Source of the DNA: Flavobacterium frigoritolerans
GTDB taxonomy: Bacteria > Bacteroidota > Bacteroidia > Flavobacteriales > Flavobacteriaceae
Length of the DNA: 64,000 bases
Assembly: GCF_025847275.1 (NCBI RefSeq)
Contig: NZ_JAOZEV010000011.1
Span: forward strand, 62,001 to 126,000
Direction: 5' to 3'
The notes beneath the pieces are model-generated. The model saw nothing but the letters and a program-made list of their open reading frames with translations. It did not search any database and was not told the origin of the DNA. Shown here in pieces: positions 35,550 through 43,740 of the stretch (position 1 is the stretch's first letter; each line of letters starts with the position of its first letter). The translations under genes and the position numbers were made by a program.

Positions 35550-36011
35550 TTAATTTTTTTGATTTCTAAATTTTTCTAATAACTCATTTAATAATTCTAA
35601 TTCTTCTGTAGTCAGATTTTCAGAAAAAACAGTTTCATGTTCTATTACCTTTGGGTCTAATTCGGTTAAAACATCTAATCCTTTTTCGGTAATCGAAACT
35701 TCTATTTTTCGTCTATTATTTGGACATACATTTCTGGTAACAAAATCCTTCAGTAATAACTTATCGACTAATCGGGTTGTATTGCTTGTTTTTGCCAGCA
35801 TACGGTCTTGTATAACACACATATTAGCTGGATTTCCTTTTTGTCCTCTTAATATGCGTAGCACATTATATTGCTCTCCTGATAAATCATAAGGTTTTAA
35901 TACCTCATTAAATTTATCCTGAAGCACATTTTGTGTGTACATAATATTCAGAATAACTCTTTTTGGATTATCCATCTTAACGGTACTTTTTATTACATCT
36001 TCAATTGTCAT
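35550..36011 (-). CDS. MarR-family transcriptional regulator
   Basis: 153 residues. Winged helix: LSGEQYNVLRILRGQKGNPAN (about 44-64), recognition region MLAKTSNTTRLVDKLLLKDFV and the wing NRRKIEVSITEKGLDVL. It likely represses itself and the nitroreductase. Two TTGTATATACAA palindromes lie upstream, each overlapping a TACATTTG promoter-like box. Confidence 0.93.
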   Translation of the reverse strand: MTIEDVIKSTVKMDNPKRVILNIMYTQNVLQDKFNEVLKPYDLSGEQYNVLRILRGQKGNPANMCVIQDRMLAKTSNTTRLVDKLLLKDFVTRNVCPNNRRKIEVSITEKGLDVLTELDPKVIEHETVFSENLTTEELELLNELLEKFRNQKN

Positions 36012-36026
36012 AGTCGTAAGTGTATA

Positions 36027-36075
36027 ATTTGTATATACAAATGTAATACGTTTTATAGTTGTATATACAAATGTA
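36027..36075. promoter_or_regulatory. Twin MarR operators with overlapping -7-like boxes
   Basis: Palindrome ATTTGTATATACAAAT (36027-36042) and a second TTGTATATACAA (36059-36070), centres 30 bases apart. On the minus strand each is preceded by TACATTTG (36038-36045 and 36068-36075), a TAnnTTTG match. The first palindrome is 16 bases before the MarR ATG. Confidence 0.72.
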
Positions 36076-36200
36076 TCGTTAAATTTTCGTTAATATTATT
36101 TATGGAAGTTTTTCGTGGTATGAAATCGACTTTAAAATTAATAAAATTTAATTTATAATTTATTGGTTTTTATGTGTTTAAAAATTATTTTGACAAAATA

Positions 36201-36233
36201 AAAAAGCTCCATATGTTATTTTCATATGGAGCT
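36201..36233 (-). terminator. Terminator of the sulfur-transport operon
   Basis: 11-bp stem AGCTCCATATG / CATATGGAGCT with a 7-base loop, followed on the minus strand by a T-rich run. It lies 26 bases past the stop at 36259. Confidence 0.85.
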
Positions 36234-36258
36234 CTATATAATAAAGGTGTACTAAATA

Positions 36259-36675
36259 TTAATGAGGCAAGTTGTCTTTAAAATAACCATAAACCCAAGT
36301 TCCTGCTATTGCACTTACCAATGTTACTGCAATTACAGTAACTCCAGTTCCTATTTGTGCAAAAAGAGGACCAGGGCATGCTCCGGTAATTGCCCAGCCA
36401 AATCCAAATAATAAGCCACCATAAATCTGACCTTTACTAAAAGTTTTAGGCTCAATCTTGATTTCTTCTCCCTGAATAGTTTTTACTTTGAATTTTTTTA
36501 TCAAAAAAACGGATAACATTCCTACTGCAACTGCACTTCCGATTACACCATACATAAAGAAAGATTGTAAACGGAACATTTCCTGAATACGGTACCAGCT
36601 AATGATTTCGGCTTTTACGAATACTATGCCGAATACAATTCCGACAAGCATATATTTTAAGTTTGAAATTTTCAT
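36259..36675 (-). CDS. YeeE/YedE-type half transporter (DUF6691-like)
   Basis: 138 residues with four membrane helices and the conserved GFGWAITGACPGPLFAQIGTG segment (about 93-113), whose Cys-Pro motif is typical of thiosulfate-transporter-like YeeE/YedE proteins. It is the second half of a split pair; the first half is 11 bases upstream. Probably imports or exports a sulfur compound for the neighbouring MBL-rhodanese. Confidence 0.88.
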   Translation of the reverse strand: MKISNLKYMLVGIVFGIVFVKAEIISWYRIQEMFRLQSFFMYGVIGSAVAVGMLSVFLIKKFKVKTIQGEEIKIEPKTFSKGQIYGGLLFGFGWAITGACPGPLFAQIGTGVTVIAVTLVSAIAGTWVYGYFKDNLPH

Positions 36676-36686
36676 TTTTTAGGGAT

Positions 36687-37256
36687 TTAAAGTGAAAGTA
36701 TATAAGGAAGAATCAGGTTTGCCATTACAAATCCGCCAATCATAAAGCAAATTGTTGCTACTAGTGATGGCCATTGCAAATTAGAAATCCCCATGATTGC
36801 GTGTCCGCTTGTACATCCTCCCGCATAACGCGTTCCGAATCCTACAAGAAAACCACCCACTACAATCATTATAAAACCACGTAGCGTTAATAAACTTTCC
36901 CATGAAAAAAGCTGAACTGGCATTAATCCCGAATTATCGGTAATTCCATAAGTAGCCAATTCGGTAGTAAGTTTTGAGTTTATTTCGATAGCATTTGGAT
37001 TCGATAAGAAAACAGTTGCTATGATTCCGCCTAAGAAAATTCCGAAGACAAAAAATAAATTCCAGCTTTCTTTTTTCCAATCGTATTTAAAAAATGAAAT
37101 ATTTGCAGGAATACACATGGCACATATATGGCGTAAAGACGAACTAATACCAAATGCTTTATTACCAAAAATTAATAAAATAGGAACAGTCAATCCTATT
37201 AACGGACCTGAAACGTACCAAGGCCATGGTTCTTTTATGATTTCAATTAAATTCAT
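36687..37256 (-). CDS. YeeE/YedE-type thiosulfate-transporter-like protein
   Basis: 189 residues with about five membrane helices. Conserved HICAMCIPANISFF (about 43) and GFGTRYAGGCTSGHAIMGIS (about 138-157), the cysteine motifs that in TsuA-like proteins relay thiosulfate. Paired with the smaller half at 36259. It follows the MBL-rhodanese gene by 157 bases filled with octamer hairpins, and no separate promoter is obvious. Confidence 0.9.
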   Translation of the reverse strand: MNLIEIIKEPWPWYVSGPLIGLTVPILLIFGNKAFGISSSLRHICAMCIPANISFFKYDWKKESWNLFFVFGIFLGGIIATVFLSNPNAIEINSKLTTELATYGITDNSGLMPVQLFSWESLLTLRGFIMIVVGGFLVGFGTRYAGGCTSGHAIMGISNLQWPSLVATICFMIGGFVMANLILPYILSL

Positions 37257-37267
37257 TTGTTGCTTTT

Positions 37268-37412
37268 TTATTTAGGTTCAAAGCGGCAAAGGTTCAGAGG
37301 TTGAAATCTTTGTCGTTTTATGTCTTTGTTACTTTTTTATTTAGGTTTGGAGCGGCAAAGGTACAGAGGCTAAAACCTTTGTCGCTTTGTACCTCTGTAC
37401 CTTTACTACTTA
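37268..37412. repeat. Octamer hairpin spacer between MBL-rhodanese and YeeE genes
   Basis: Two similar modules beginning ATTTAGGTT...GCGGCAAAGGT (37270 and 37340). The second forms a strong hairpin: AAAGGTACAGAGG pairs exactly with CCTCTGTACCTTT, with GGCAAAGG / CCTTTGTC inside. The sense (minus) array CCTCTGAA-CCTTTGCC-GCTTTGAA ends shortly before the YeeE ATG. Confidence 0.7.
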
Positions 37413-37413
37413 T

Positions 37414-38829
37414 TTATTTTAAAACTTTACTTTGACACATAAAATCTGATTTTGGAATGGTAGTTTTTGCAATAGCATTAAAACCACCTTCGATTTCGGT
37501 GAAGTTTCTAAATCCGCGTGCTTGTAATATCGATGCAGCAATCATACTTCTGTATCCACCAGCGCAATGCAAATAAAAATGTTCTTTTGGGTCGATGTCT
37601 TTTACCCAGTCATTAATATAAGCCAATGGTTTGTTGTAAGCATCTTCTATATGTTCGGCACTATATTCGGTTTCTTTACGAATGTCGATTACTTTGTTTT
37701 CTTCAGGTTTGAACTCGTTTGCAAATTGTTCAGGTGTAATTCTGTTTACGGTATCAATTTCATAACCTGCATTTTTCCAAGCATCAAAACCACCTTCAAG
37801 ATGACCGATAATCGAATCAAAACCTACGCGACTTAATCGGGTTACAGTTTCTTCTTCTAATCCTTTTTCGGTTACCAATACAATAGGTTGTTTTACATCG
37901 GCAATAAGCGTACCAACCCATGGAGCAAAATCTCCATTGATGCCTATATTCACTGATTGCGGAATAAATCCTTTGCTAAAATTGCTGTTATTTCTTGTGT
38001 CTAAAATCAAAGCGCCAGTTTCTTCGACTATAGCTTCAAATTCATCTACTTTTATAGCTTTCATTCCATTGTGTAAAACAGATTCGAAACTTTCGTAGCC
38101 ACTTTTGTTCATAGCCACATTCATGCTAAAATAAGCAGGAGGAGGCAATAATCCATCAGTAACTTCTGTAATGAATTCGGCTTCAGTCATATTAGCACGT
38201 AAAGCATAATTGGTTGCTTTTTGGTTCCCAATAGTCGATACTGTTTCTTTGCTCATGTTTTTACCACAAGCACTTCCTGCACCATGAGCTGGATATACAA
38301 TAACGTCATCTGCTAAAGTCATTATTTTTGTTCGTAACGAATTAAATAATATTGCAGCCAATTGATCTTGTGTCATTCCAGCAGCTTTTTGAGCTAAATC
38401 AGGACGACCTACATCTCCTATAAATAGAGTATCTCCAGAAAAAAGAGCATAATCTTTTCCGCTTTCATCTATTAATAAATAAGAAGTACTCTCCATAGTA
38501 TGTCCCGGAGTATGTAATGCTTTTATGGTTATGTTTCCCAACTTAAATTCTTGTCCATCAGTTGCAGAAACACAATCGTATCCACATTCAGCATTTGGGC
38601 CATATATAATTGGAGCACCAGTTTCTTTGCTTAAATCGACATGTCCTGAAACGAAATCGGCATGGAAATGAGTTTCAAAAATGTATTTTAGTTTTACCTG
38701 ATCACGATTTAAACGATCTAAGTAGGGTTGTATTTCTCTGAGCGGGTCTATAATAGCAGCTTCTCCATTACAAGTAATGTAGTAGGCTCCTTGTGCTAAA
38801 CATCCAGTATAAATTTGTTCAATTTTCAT
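37414..38829 (-). CDS. MBL-fold persulfide dioxygenase-like protein with two rhodanese domains
   Basis: 471 residues. The N-terminal metallo-beta-lactamase domain (1-235) has THFHADFVSGH, GHTMES, FSGDTLFIGDVGRPDL and YPAHGAG, like ETHE1/Blh persulfide dioxygenases. Rhodanese domain 1 (about 255-350) has lost its catalytic Cys (VLVTEKGLEEE at the loop). Domain 2 (about 365-460) keeps it in YLHCAGGYRS. Likely oxidises glutathione- or protein-bound persulfide to sulfite and moves sulfane sulfur. Its promoter carries a Crp/Fnr-type site at 38887-38900. Confidence 0.92.
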   Translation of the reverse strand: MKIEQIYTGCLAQGAYYITCNGEAAIIDPLREIQPYLDRLNRDQVKLKYIFETHFHADFVSGHVDLSKETGAPIIYGPNAECGYDCVSATDGQEFKLGNITIKALHTPGHTMESTSYLLIDESGKDYALFSGDTLFIGDVGRPDLAQKAAGMTQDQLAAILFNSLRTKIMTLADDVIVYPAHGAGSACGKNMSKETVSTIGNQKATNYALRANMTEAEFITEVTDGLLPPPAYFSMNVAMNKSGYESFESVLHNGMKAIKVDEFEAIVEETGALILDTRNNSNFSKGFIPQSVNIGINGDFAPWVGTLIADVKQPIVLVTEKGLEEETVTRLSRVGFDSIIGHLEGGFDAWKNAGYEIDTVNRITPEQFANEFKPEENKVIDIRKETEYSAEHIEDAYNKPLAYINDWVKDIDPKEHFYLHCAGGYRSMIAASILQARGFRNFTEIEGGFNAIAKTTIPKSDFMCQSKVLK

Positions 38830-38856
38830 TGTTGTGTAATCTTAAATAATGTTTAG

Positions 38857-38900
38857 CAAAGGTAAGTTAGTTTTTTTGTTTAGCCAGTGACTAATGTTAC
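38857..38900 (-). promoter_or_regulatory. MBL-rhodanese promoter with Crp/Fnr-type operator
   Basis: -7 box TACCTTTG (38857-38864). Operator GTGACTAATGTTAC (38887-38900) is 22 bases upstream, centred about 41 bases from the expected start site, the classic class II activator position. The TSUP promoter has a 12/14 match in the opposite orientation at identical spacing. Confidence 0.68.
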
Positions 38901-39120
38901 ACAAATTTGTTTTGTGTATTTAGAAAAAAATTAACCATATAAATTGTGTAAATAAATATAATCGTCAAATTAATCATCATAAAGCAAAGCTTTAATGGAC
39001 TTATATAGCTTATATGTTTAAAAAAAAGGTACGATTCAACTATTTTGAACTAACTAAAAGTTTTTACAAAGACAAGACGATAAAGTTTTTTTTATGACAG
39101 TAAATGTTAGTTTTAATAGG

Positions 39121-39128
39121 TAAATTTG
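39121..39128 (+). promoter_or_regulatory. Candidate cyd operon -7 box
   Basis: TAAATTTG matches TAnnTTTG and puts the start site near 39134, which supports the cydA ATG at 39161 over a TTG at 39104. The 331-base spacer 38830-39160 otherwise holds the divergent MBL-rhodanese promoter and AT-rich sequence. Confidence 0.5.
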
Positions 39129-39160
39129 CGAGACCTCATAATAAAATAATATACGCTAGT

Positions 39161-40492
39161 ATGGAAGAAATGCTTTTTTATGACCGAATGCAGTTTGCAT
39201 TTACAATAACCTTTCACTACCTCTTTCCGCAACTTACAATGGGACTTTCATTAATCATTGTATATTTTAAATGGAAGTATCTCCGAACTAATAACGAACA
39301 ATACAACCACGCCACTCATTTTTGGATGAGAATTTTTGCATTGAATTTTGCAATGGGGGTTGTTACGGGGATTCCGATGGAGTTTCAGTTTGGAACCAAT
39401 TGGGCTAAGTTCTCGGAATTAACAGGTGGAATCATCGGACAAACCCTTGCTATGGAAGGGATGTTTTCTTTTTTCTTAGAATCATCATTTCTTGGGATAT
39501 TTTTATTTGGCGAAAAACTGCTTGGACATAAATGGCATTTTGTCACCGGATTATTAATATGTATTGGTTCGTGGGCAAGTGGCTATTTAATAATAGCGAC
39601 ACATTCCTGGATGCAAAACCCTGTAGGGTATGAAATCCTTGAAAACGGAAGATTTGTATTAACCAATTTTAAGGCTTTATTTCTTAATCCTTGGTTATGG
39701 CCTTCTTATTTGCATAATCAGGCTGCATCTATGGTAACGAGTTCATTTGTTGTTGCCGGAATTGGTGCTTTTTATATTTTGAGCAAAAAGAATCTTACTT
39801 ACGGAAAACTATTCGTAAAAACGGGTGTTATTTTCGGATTGATTTCTTGTGTAATTGTAGCTGTTCCAACAGGCGATTTATTAGCTAAAAATGTTGTAAA
39901 ATATCAGCCTGTAACTTTTGCTGCTATGGAAGGAATTTTTCATACCGAGAAAAAAGGATCTGAAATTGTTCTTATAGGTCAGCCCGATGTAAAAGATAAA
40001 AAATTAGATAATAAAATAGCAGTACCTAATATTTTGAGTTTCTTAACTTACGGAAGCTGGCATCAAGAAATTAAAGGACTAGATCAGTTTGATGAAAGTG
40101 TTCATCCAACTAATATCTCTGGATTGTATTATGCCTATCATATCATGGTAGGGTTGGGAACGATATTTATTGGATTGATGGCTTTTGCTGTTTTACAGCT
40201 TTGCAGGAAAAAATTATTCGAAACTAAATGGATTTTATGGTCGCTACTTTTTATGCTTCCGTTTCCATATATCGCTAATACTGCTGGATGGTACACTGCC
40301 GAATTAGGACGTCAACCTTGGTTGGTTTATAATTTATTGCGTACTGCCGAAGGTGGCTCACCAACCGTTTCCTCAGGGAATACATTGTTTACATTGTTAG
40401 GATTTATAGGATTGTATCTTTTATTGGGCATGTTGTTTTTGCTTTTGGTTGGAAAAATCATCAATAAAGGACCTCACACAGAAAAAATATAA
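39161..40492 (+). CDS. cydA: Cytochrome bd-type ubiquinol/menaquinol oxidase subunit I
   Basis: About 443 residues. MLFYDRMQFAFTITFHYLFPQL holds the heme b595 His region. Further on are MEFQFGTNW, the Q-loop region and AELGRQPWLVYNLLRTAEG (GRQPW motif). About nine membrane helices. The length and short loop suggest a short-Q-loop or CIO-like form. High-affinity oxygen reduction without proton pumping. It is 2 bases from cydB. Confidence 0.95.
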   Translation: MEEMLFYDRMQFAFTITFHYLFPQLTMGLSLIIVYFKWKYLRTNNEQYNHATHFWMRIFALNFAMGVVTGIPMEFQFGTNWAKFSELTGGIIGQTLAMEGMFSFFLESSFLGIFLFGEKLLGHKWHFVTGLLICIGSWASGYLIIATHSWMQNPVGYEILENGRFVLTNFKALFLNPWLWPSYLHNQAASMVTSSFVVAGIGAFYILSKKNLTYGKLFVKTGVIFGLISCVIVAVPTGDLLAKNVVKYQPVTFAAMEGIFHTEKKGSEIVLIGQPDVKDKKLDNKIAVPNILSFLTYGSWHQEIKGLDQFDESVHPTNISGLYYAYHIMVGLGTIFIGLMAFAVLQLCRKKLFETKWILWSLLFMLPFPYIANTAGWYTAELGRQPWLVYNLLRTAEGGSPTVSSGNTLFTLLGFIGLYLLLGMLFLLLVGKIINKGPHTEKI

Positions 40493-40494
40493 TT

Positions 40495-41571
40495 ATGGAA
40501 TTTTTTTGGTACGTAGTTTTAATGGGAATTCTAGCCGTGTACATTGTATTAGATGGTTATGATTTTGGAGCAGGAATTATTCATTTATTTTTTGCTAAAA
40601 CAGAAAAAGATAAAAAAGCAATAACCAATGCAATTGGTCCTTTTTGGGATGCCAATGAAGTATGGATTATTGCCGCGGGAGGAGTTTTGTTTTTTGCTTT
40701 CCCAATATTATATGCTTCTTCATTCAGTGGGTTTTATTTGCCTTTGATTATGATTTTGTGGTTGCTTATTTTTAGAGCAATAGGACTCGAAATGCGCGGA
40801 CAAATTCATCACCCAATGTGGGAAGTAGTTTGGGACAAGGCATTTGGGATTGCGAGTTTACTGCTGGCTTTATTCTTTGGGATTGCTTTAGGGAATATTG
40901 TTCGTGGGGTAAATTTAGGAATGGTTGTAAATGGAGTTTCTACTCAGGAAGCTCATTTCTTCTTTTTGCCTTTGTGGAATCCTACATTTAGTCCGCAAGC
41001 CAATGAATTAGGGATTATCGATTGGTTTACGTTGTTTCTTGGGATTGTGAGTGTAGTTGCTCTTACGATTCATGGAGCAAACTGGATTATCTTTAAAACC
41101 AATTCTTCATTAAATGAAAAGCTTAAAAATGTGGTTTTTAAACTTAATATAGTATTGCTGATTTTGGTATTTATATCCTTGCAAATCTGGCATTTTATTG
41201 AACCAAAACCCTTTCATAATTTTATTGAAACGCCAATACTCTGGATTTTTCCTTTGATTACTTTTATCGGGATTGTAGGTTTGTTTAAAGTACGAACGTA
41301 TAAAAAAGACGGTTCAGGATTTGTGTTTTCGACATTGTTTCTTGTTGGAGGTTTTGCTTCAACGGCAGTTTCAATTTTTCCAAATGTATTGCCATCAACA
41401 AATAGTGTTAATCCTTCCTTAACGATTTACAATGCAGCAGCTCACGAATACGGATTATCAGTAGGAATGAGTTGGTTTTTTATCGCTCTGGCTTTGGTAA
41501 TTGTATATTTTGTAATTCAATATAAAGTATTCAGTGGTAAAATGGACGATATTGGGTATGGTGAGCATTAA
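40495..41571 (+). CDS. cydB: Cytochrome bd-type oxidase subunit II
   Basis: 358 residues, eight to nine membrane helices. Signature start YVVLMGILAVYIVLDGYDFG and GPFWDANEVWIIAAGG (about 48-63). It completes the oxidase with cydA, 2 bases upstream. No cydX or cydDC is visible here. Ends 270 bases before a terminator shared with the convergent XRE gene. Confidence 0.95.
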   Translation: MEFFWYVVLMGILAVYIVLDGYDFGAGIIHLFFAKTEKDKKAITNAIGPFWDANEVWIIAAGGVLFFAFPILYASSFSGFYLPLIMILWLLIFRAIGLEMRGQIHHPMWEVVWDKAFGIASLLLALFFGIALGNIVRGVNLGMVVNGVSTQEAHFFFLPLWNPTFSPQANELGIIDWFTLFLGIVSVVALTIHGANWIIFKTNSSLNEKLKNVVFKLNIVLLILVFISLQIWHFIEPKPFHNFIETPILWIFPLITFIGIVGLFKVRTYKKDGSGFVFSTLFLVGGFASTAVSIFPNVLPSTNSVNPSLTIYNAAAHEYGLSVGMSWFFIALALVIVYFVIQYKVFSGKMDDIGYGEH

Positions 41572-41778
41572 GGGTTTTTAGCCACGAATTAACGAATTGA
41601 TTTATCAGTTTTTGTTTAAATAGCTATTGGTTTTAATCGGTGGCTATTTTTTTATCTCTATTTTTGACCATAGCCCACGGTTTCAACTGTTGGTTATGTT
41701 TGTAACATGTTATTTGTGTTTGTAATCGAGCTAGGTTGGATTTTAAATCGATGCCCGCAACCTACTTTTAAAAAAAAA

Positions 41779-41833
41779 TAAAAAGATATAGTGTCCCGAT
41801 AGCTATCGGGAAGCCCAACCGAAGGGAACGCCC
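41779..41833. repeat. Palindromic dispersed element, copy 2 (truncated)
   Basis: Holds the perfect palindrome TCCCGATAGCTATCGGGA (41794-41811), then AGCCCAACCG and GGGAACGCCC. Same order of words as 25434-25500, so the same element family, lacking the 5' half. The rest of 41572-41778 holds no feature beyond a CCACGAATTAACGAATT word. Confidence 0.62.
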
Positions 41834-41840
41834 ATAAAAT

Positions 41841-41878
41841 AAAAATCCGTTTACTCTAAGGAATAAACGGATTTTTTA
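41841..41878. terminator. Bidirectional terminator between cydB and the XRE gene
   Basis: Stem AAAAATCCGTTTA / TAAACGGATTTTT with a 10-base loop and T runs on both strands. Confidence 0.85.
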
Positions 41879-41883
41879 GTTTT

Positions 41884-41918
41884 AATCTTTGTCAAATTTT
41901 TAAATTTTGACAAAGATT
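41884..41918. repeat. CTTTGTCA inverted repeat, copy A
   Basis: 13-base arms AATCTTTGTCAAA / TTTGACAAAGATT. Located 28 bases past the XRE gene stop. Two more copies follow the SMI1/KNR4 and TSUP genes (42457-42489 and 43662-43694). Confidence 0.75.
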
Positions 41919-41945
41919 ATTCTTGTATTAATTAATTTTGGACGA

Positions 41946-42362
41946 CTATTTATCTTTTAGTAATTTTTCTAAATATTCAATTTTTTCTTTTTCTGCCAGA
42001 ACTAAACGTTCGTAGAGTTTTTTGTTTTCATCGTAAGATTCAATCAATTTCTCAAGGGGATTAAAATTGTATACTGGATATGCGGCATTTTGACCATTAT
42101 TAATACTGTTATCGTGAAAACTATTAAAATAATTAATCATATTTTCATCTGAAAAATTTTTTATTGCTTCAACTGATACACCTAATGCTATTGCGATTGC
42201 TTTTAGTTTTTCAGGCTCTACAGTTTCGTTTGATTCAATATTCGAAATAGATTGTTGGCTTATGCCAATTGCGTCGGCAAGTGCTTCTTGTTTCATACCT
42301 CGAAGTTCTCTGATTCGGCTTATGTTCCTGCCAATATGTTTTGGTTTTGTCGCTGTGCTCAT
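41946..42362 (-). CDS. XRE-family helix-turn-helix regulator
   Basis: 138 residues. The HTH_3 domain at 10-65 reads NISRIRELRGMKQEALADAI, then GISQQSISNIESNE. The C-terminal half is linker plus a coiled-coil-like helix (LYERLVLAEKEKIEYLEKLLK) probably for dimerisation. Similar stand-alone regulators are common in Flavobacteria. It lies downstream of an SMI1/KNR4 gene, with a CTTTGTCA hairpin on each side. Targets unknown. Confidence 0.9.
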   Translation of the reverse strand: MSTATKPKHIGRNISRIRELRGMKQEALADAIGISQQSISNIESNETVEPEKLKAIAIALGVSVEAIKNFSDENMINYFNSFHDNSINNGQNAAYPVYNFNPLEKLIESYDENKKLYERLVLAEKEKIEYLEKLLKDK

Positions 42363-42456
42363 AATTCAAAGGTATTTAAAAATTCTTTTCCAAAATAGTT
42401 TTTTGGTGAAAAACTAGTTACTCAGGTAAGATACTAGTTGTGTTTTTCGGATTTAC

Positions 42457-42489
42457 TCTTTGTCAGAATTCTTTTTACTTTGACAAAGA
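42457..42489. repeat. CTTTGTCA inverted repeat, copy B
   Basis: Arms TCTTTGTCA / TGACAAAGA with a 15-base loop, 9 bases past the SMI1/KNR4 gene stop. Confidence 0.7.
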
Positions 42490-42498
42490 TTGAAGACG

Positions 42499-43536
42499 TT
42501 ACTCTACAATATCTTTTAAAAAATCAACGAAGGAGTCTGCGTATTTTTCGAATTCCCATTTTCCATTTCCGTGCATACTTGTATATATTGGAGCGTCGTT
42601 GTTTGTAATGTTAGCAATGTCAATGCAATATGGATCAGCGCCTGCATCGGCAATTACAATATAATTAGAAGGCCAATCGGTAAGAATTTCAGATGTCATT
42701 GCGTTGAATGAATAACCATTTTGAGATTTGATTAAAGTATCTGCTCCATATAAATTCAATCCTTGAAAGAATTTTTCATCGTCTATAAATACATTAATTG
42801 GAGAATAGTTCTTAAGAAATAGCAGATAATTTTCTGGTAGTTTCCATTTTTGTTCTATTGCTTCAATTTTGTTTTTATCTGCTATTGCGAGCCAATCCGA
42901 AGGATTTGATAAATCTTGTTGCTTGCTTCTTTCTATTTTTAATTTGTTGTCTAGTTTAGAAACTGCTTTTTCTAGTTCTGTTTTTGGATTTCTTAAGGTT
43001 GGATGAATTTGGGGTTCTTTATGACCTGAACCTTGTTTGTAGGCTTTGTTTTGCCAATCTAATAATTCATCAATCCTAAAGTTTTCAATTTTCCAATAAC
43101 CAGGATCTTGTGGTAAATCACGGTCAAAAGGCTGGTTGCTGTGTATGGCAATACTTTTTATAGCTTTTGCCCGAACGTCTGTTGGCAAGCTTTCGTTTTG
43201 CGCTAATTCAATGAGTGTTTTATATGCTTTTATTCCTTTTGTTTTTAGGAGTCCGTCAATTCCCCAATAAGTAAGTTCTGGTTTTGTAATTGTCCATTCG
43301 AAGAAGTCACTATAATTTGTTTCGTCTTCTTTAACTAGATTAATAATGTCAGTCAATAAGAATTCTCTCCAATGTAGCATTTTGCCATTTTTAGAATATT
43401 GGATAAAAATTTCGATAACTTTTTCTCTGTCAGACGGGGAGAAGCTTTTTATTAGATTGTCTTTTATTTTAGAAAATTTACTTCCGTCATCTTCTGTAAA
43501 TAAACTTTCTTCGAATTGTTTGATTGTTTTGGCCAT
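42499..43536 (-). CDS. SMI1/KNR4-family protein with helical N-terminus
   Basis: 345 residues from ATG 43536 (MAKTIKQF); an upstream ATG at 43563 would add a hydrophobic stretch and is less likely. The N-terminal 130 residues look HEAT-like (GLLKTKGIKAYKTLIELAQ, PTDVRAKAIKSIAIH). The C-terminal 140 are an SMI1/KNR4 domain (IEQKWKLPENYLLFLKNYSP, SNYIVIADAGADPYCIDI). In bacteria such proteins often act as immunity proteins against polymorphic toxins, but no toxin gene lies beside it. Confidence 0.83.
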   Translation of the reverse strand: MAKTIKQFEESLFTEDDGSKFSKIKDNLIKSFSPSDREKVIEIFIQYSKNGKMLHWREFLLTDIINLVKEDETNYSDFFEWTITKPELTYWGIDGLLKTKGIKAYKTLIELAQNESLPTDVRAKAIKSIAIHSNQPFDRDLPQDPGYWKIENFRIDELLDWQNKAYKQGSGHKEPQIHPTLRNPKTELEKAVSKLDNKLKIERSKQQDLSNPSDWLAIADKNKIEAIEQKWKLPENYLLFLKNYSPINVFIDDEKFFQGLNLYGADTLIKSQNGYSFNAMTSEILTDWPSNYIVIADAGADPYCIDIANITNNDAPIYTSMHGNGKWEFEKYADSFVDFLKDIVE

Positions 43537-43661
43537 AAGGTTGATTCGTAATATCAGTATCAAGTTAAATGTACTGAAAAAGTTTCTTTGACCTTACTAT
43601 TATTCAATGATTATTTTAATATACAATTCTAAACATAACCTCAAAAAACAGAGCGTTTTTC

Positions 43662-43694
43662 ATCTTTGTCAAAGTTTAAAACTCTGACAAAGAT
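43662..43694. repeat. CTTTGTCA inverted repeat, copy C
   Basis: Arms ATCTTTGTCA / TGACAAAGAT plus an inner AGT/ACT stem. Sits 46 bases past the TSUP gene stop and upstream of the SMI1/KNR4 gene. Confidence 0.72.
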
Positions 43695-43740
43695 TACTAA
43701 ACAAGTAAAACTAAAAAAACTATCTGCTTGGAACTTCTTC

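Noticed and set aside
39085..39115. Crp/Fnr-like site upstream of cydA (TAAATGTTA)
   Set aside because: Only nine bases match, the palindrome is absent and the distance to the -7 box (11 bases) differs from the other two sites.
42458..42488. CTTTGTCA hairpins as intrinsic terminators
   Set aside because: No T run follows on the minus strand, and in copy B the loop is long; kept as repeats instead.
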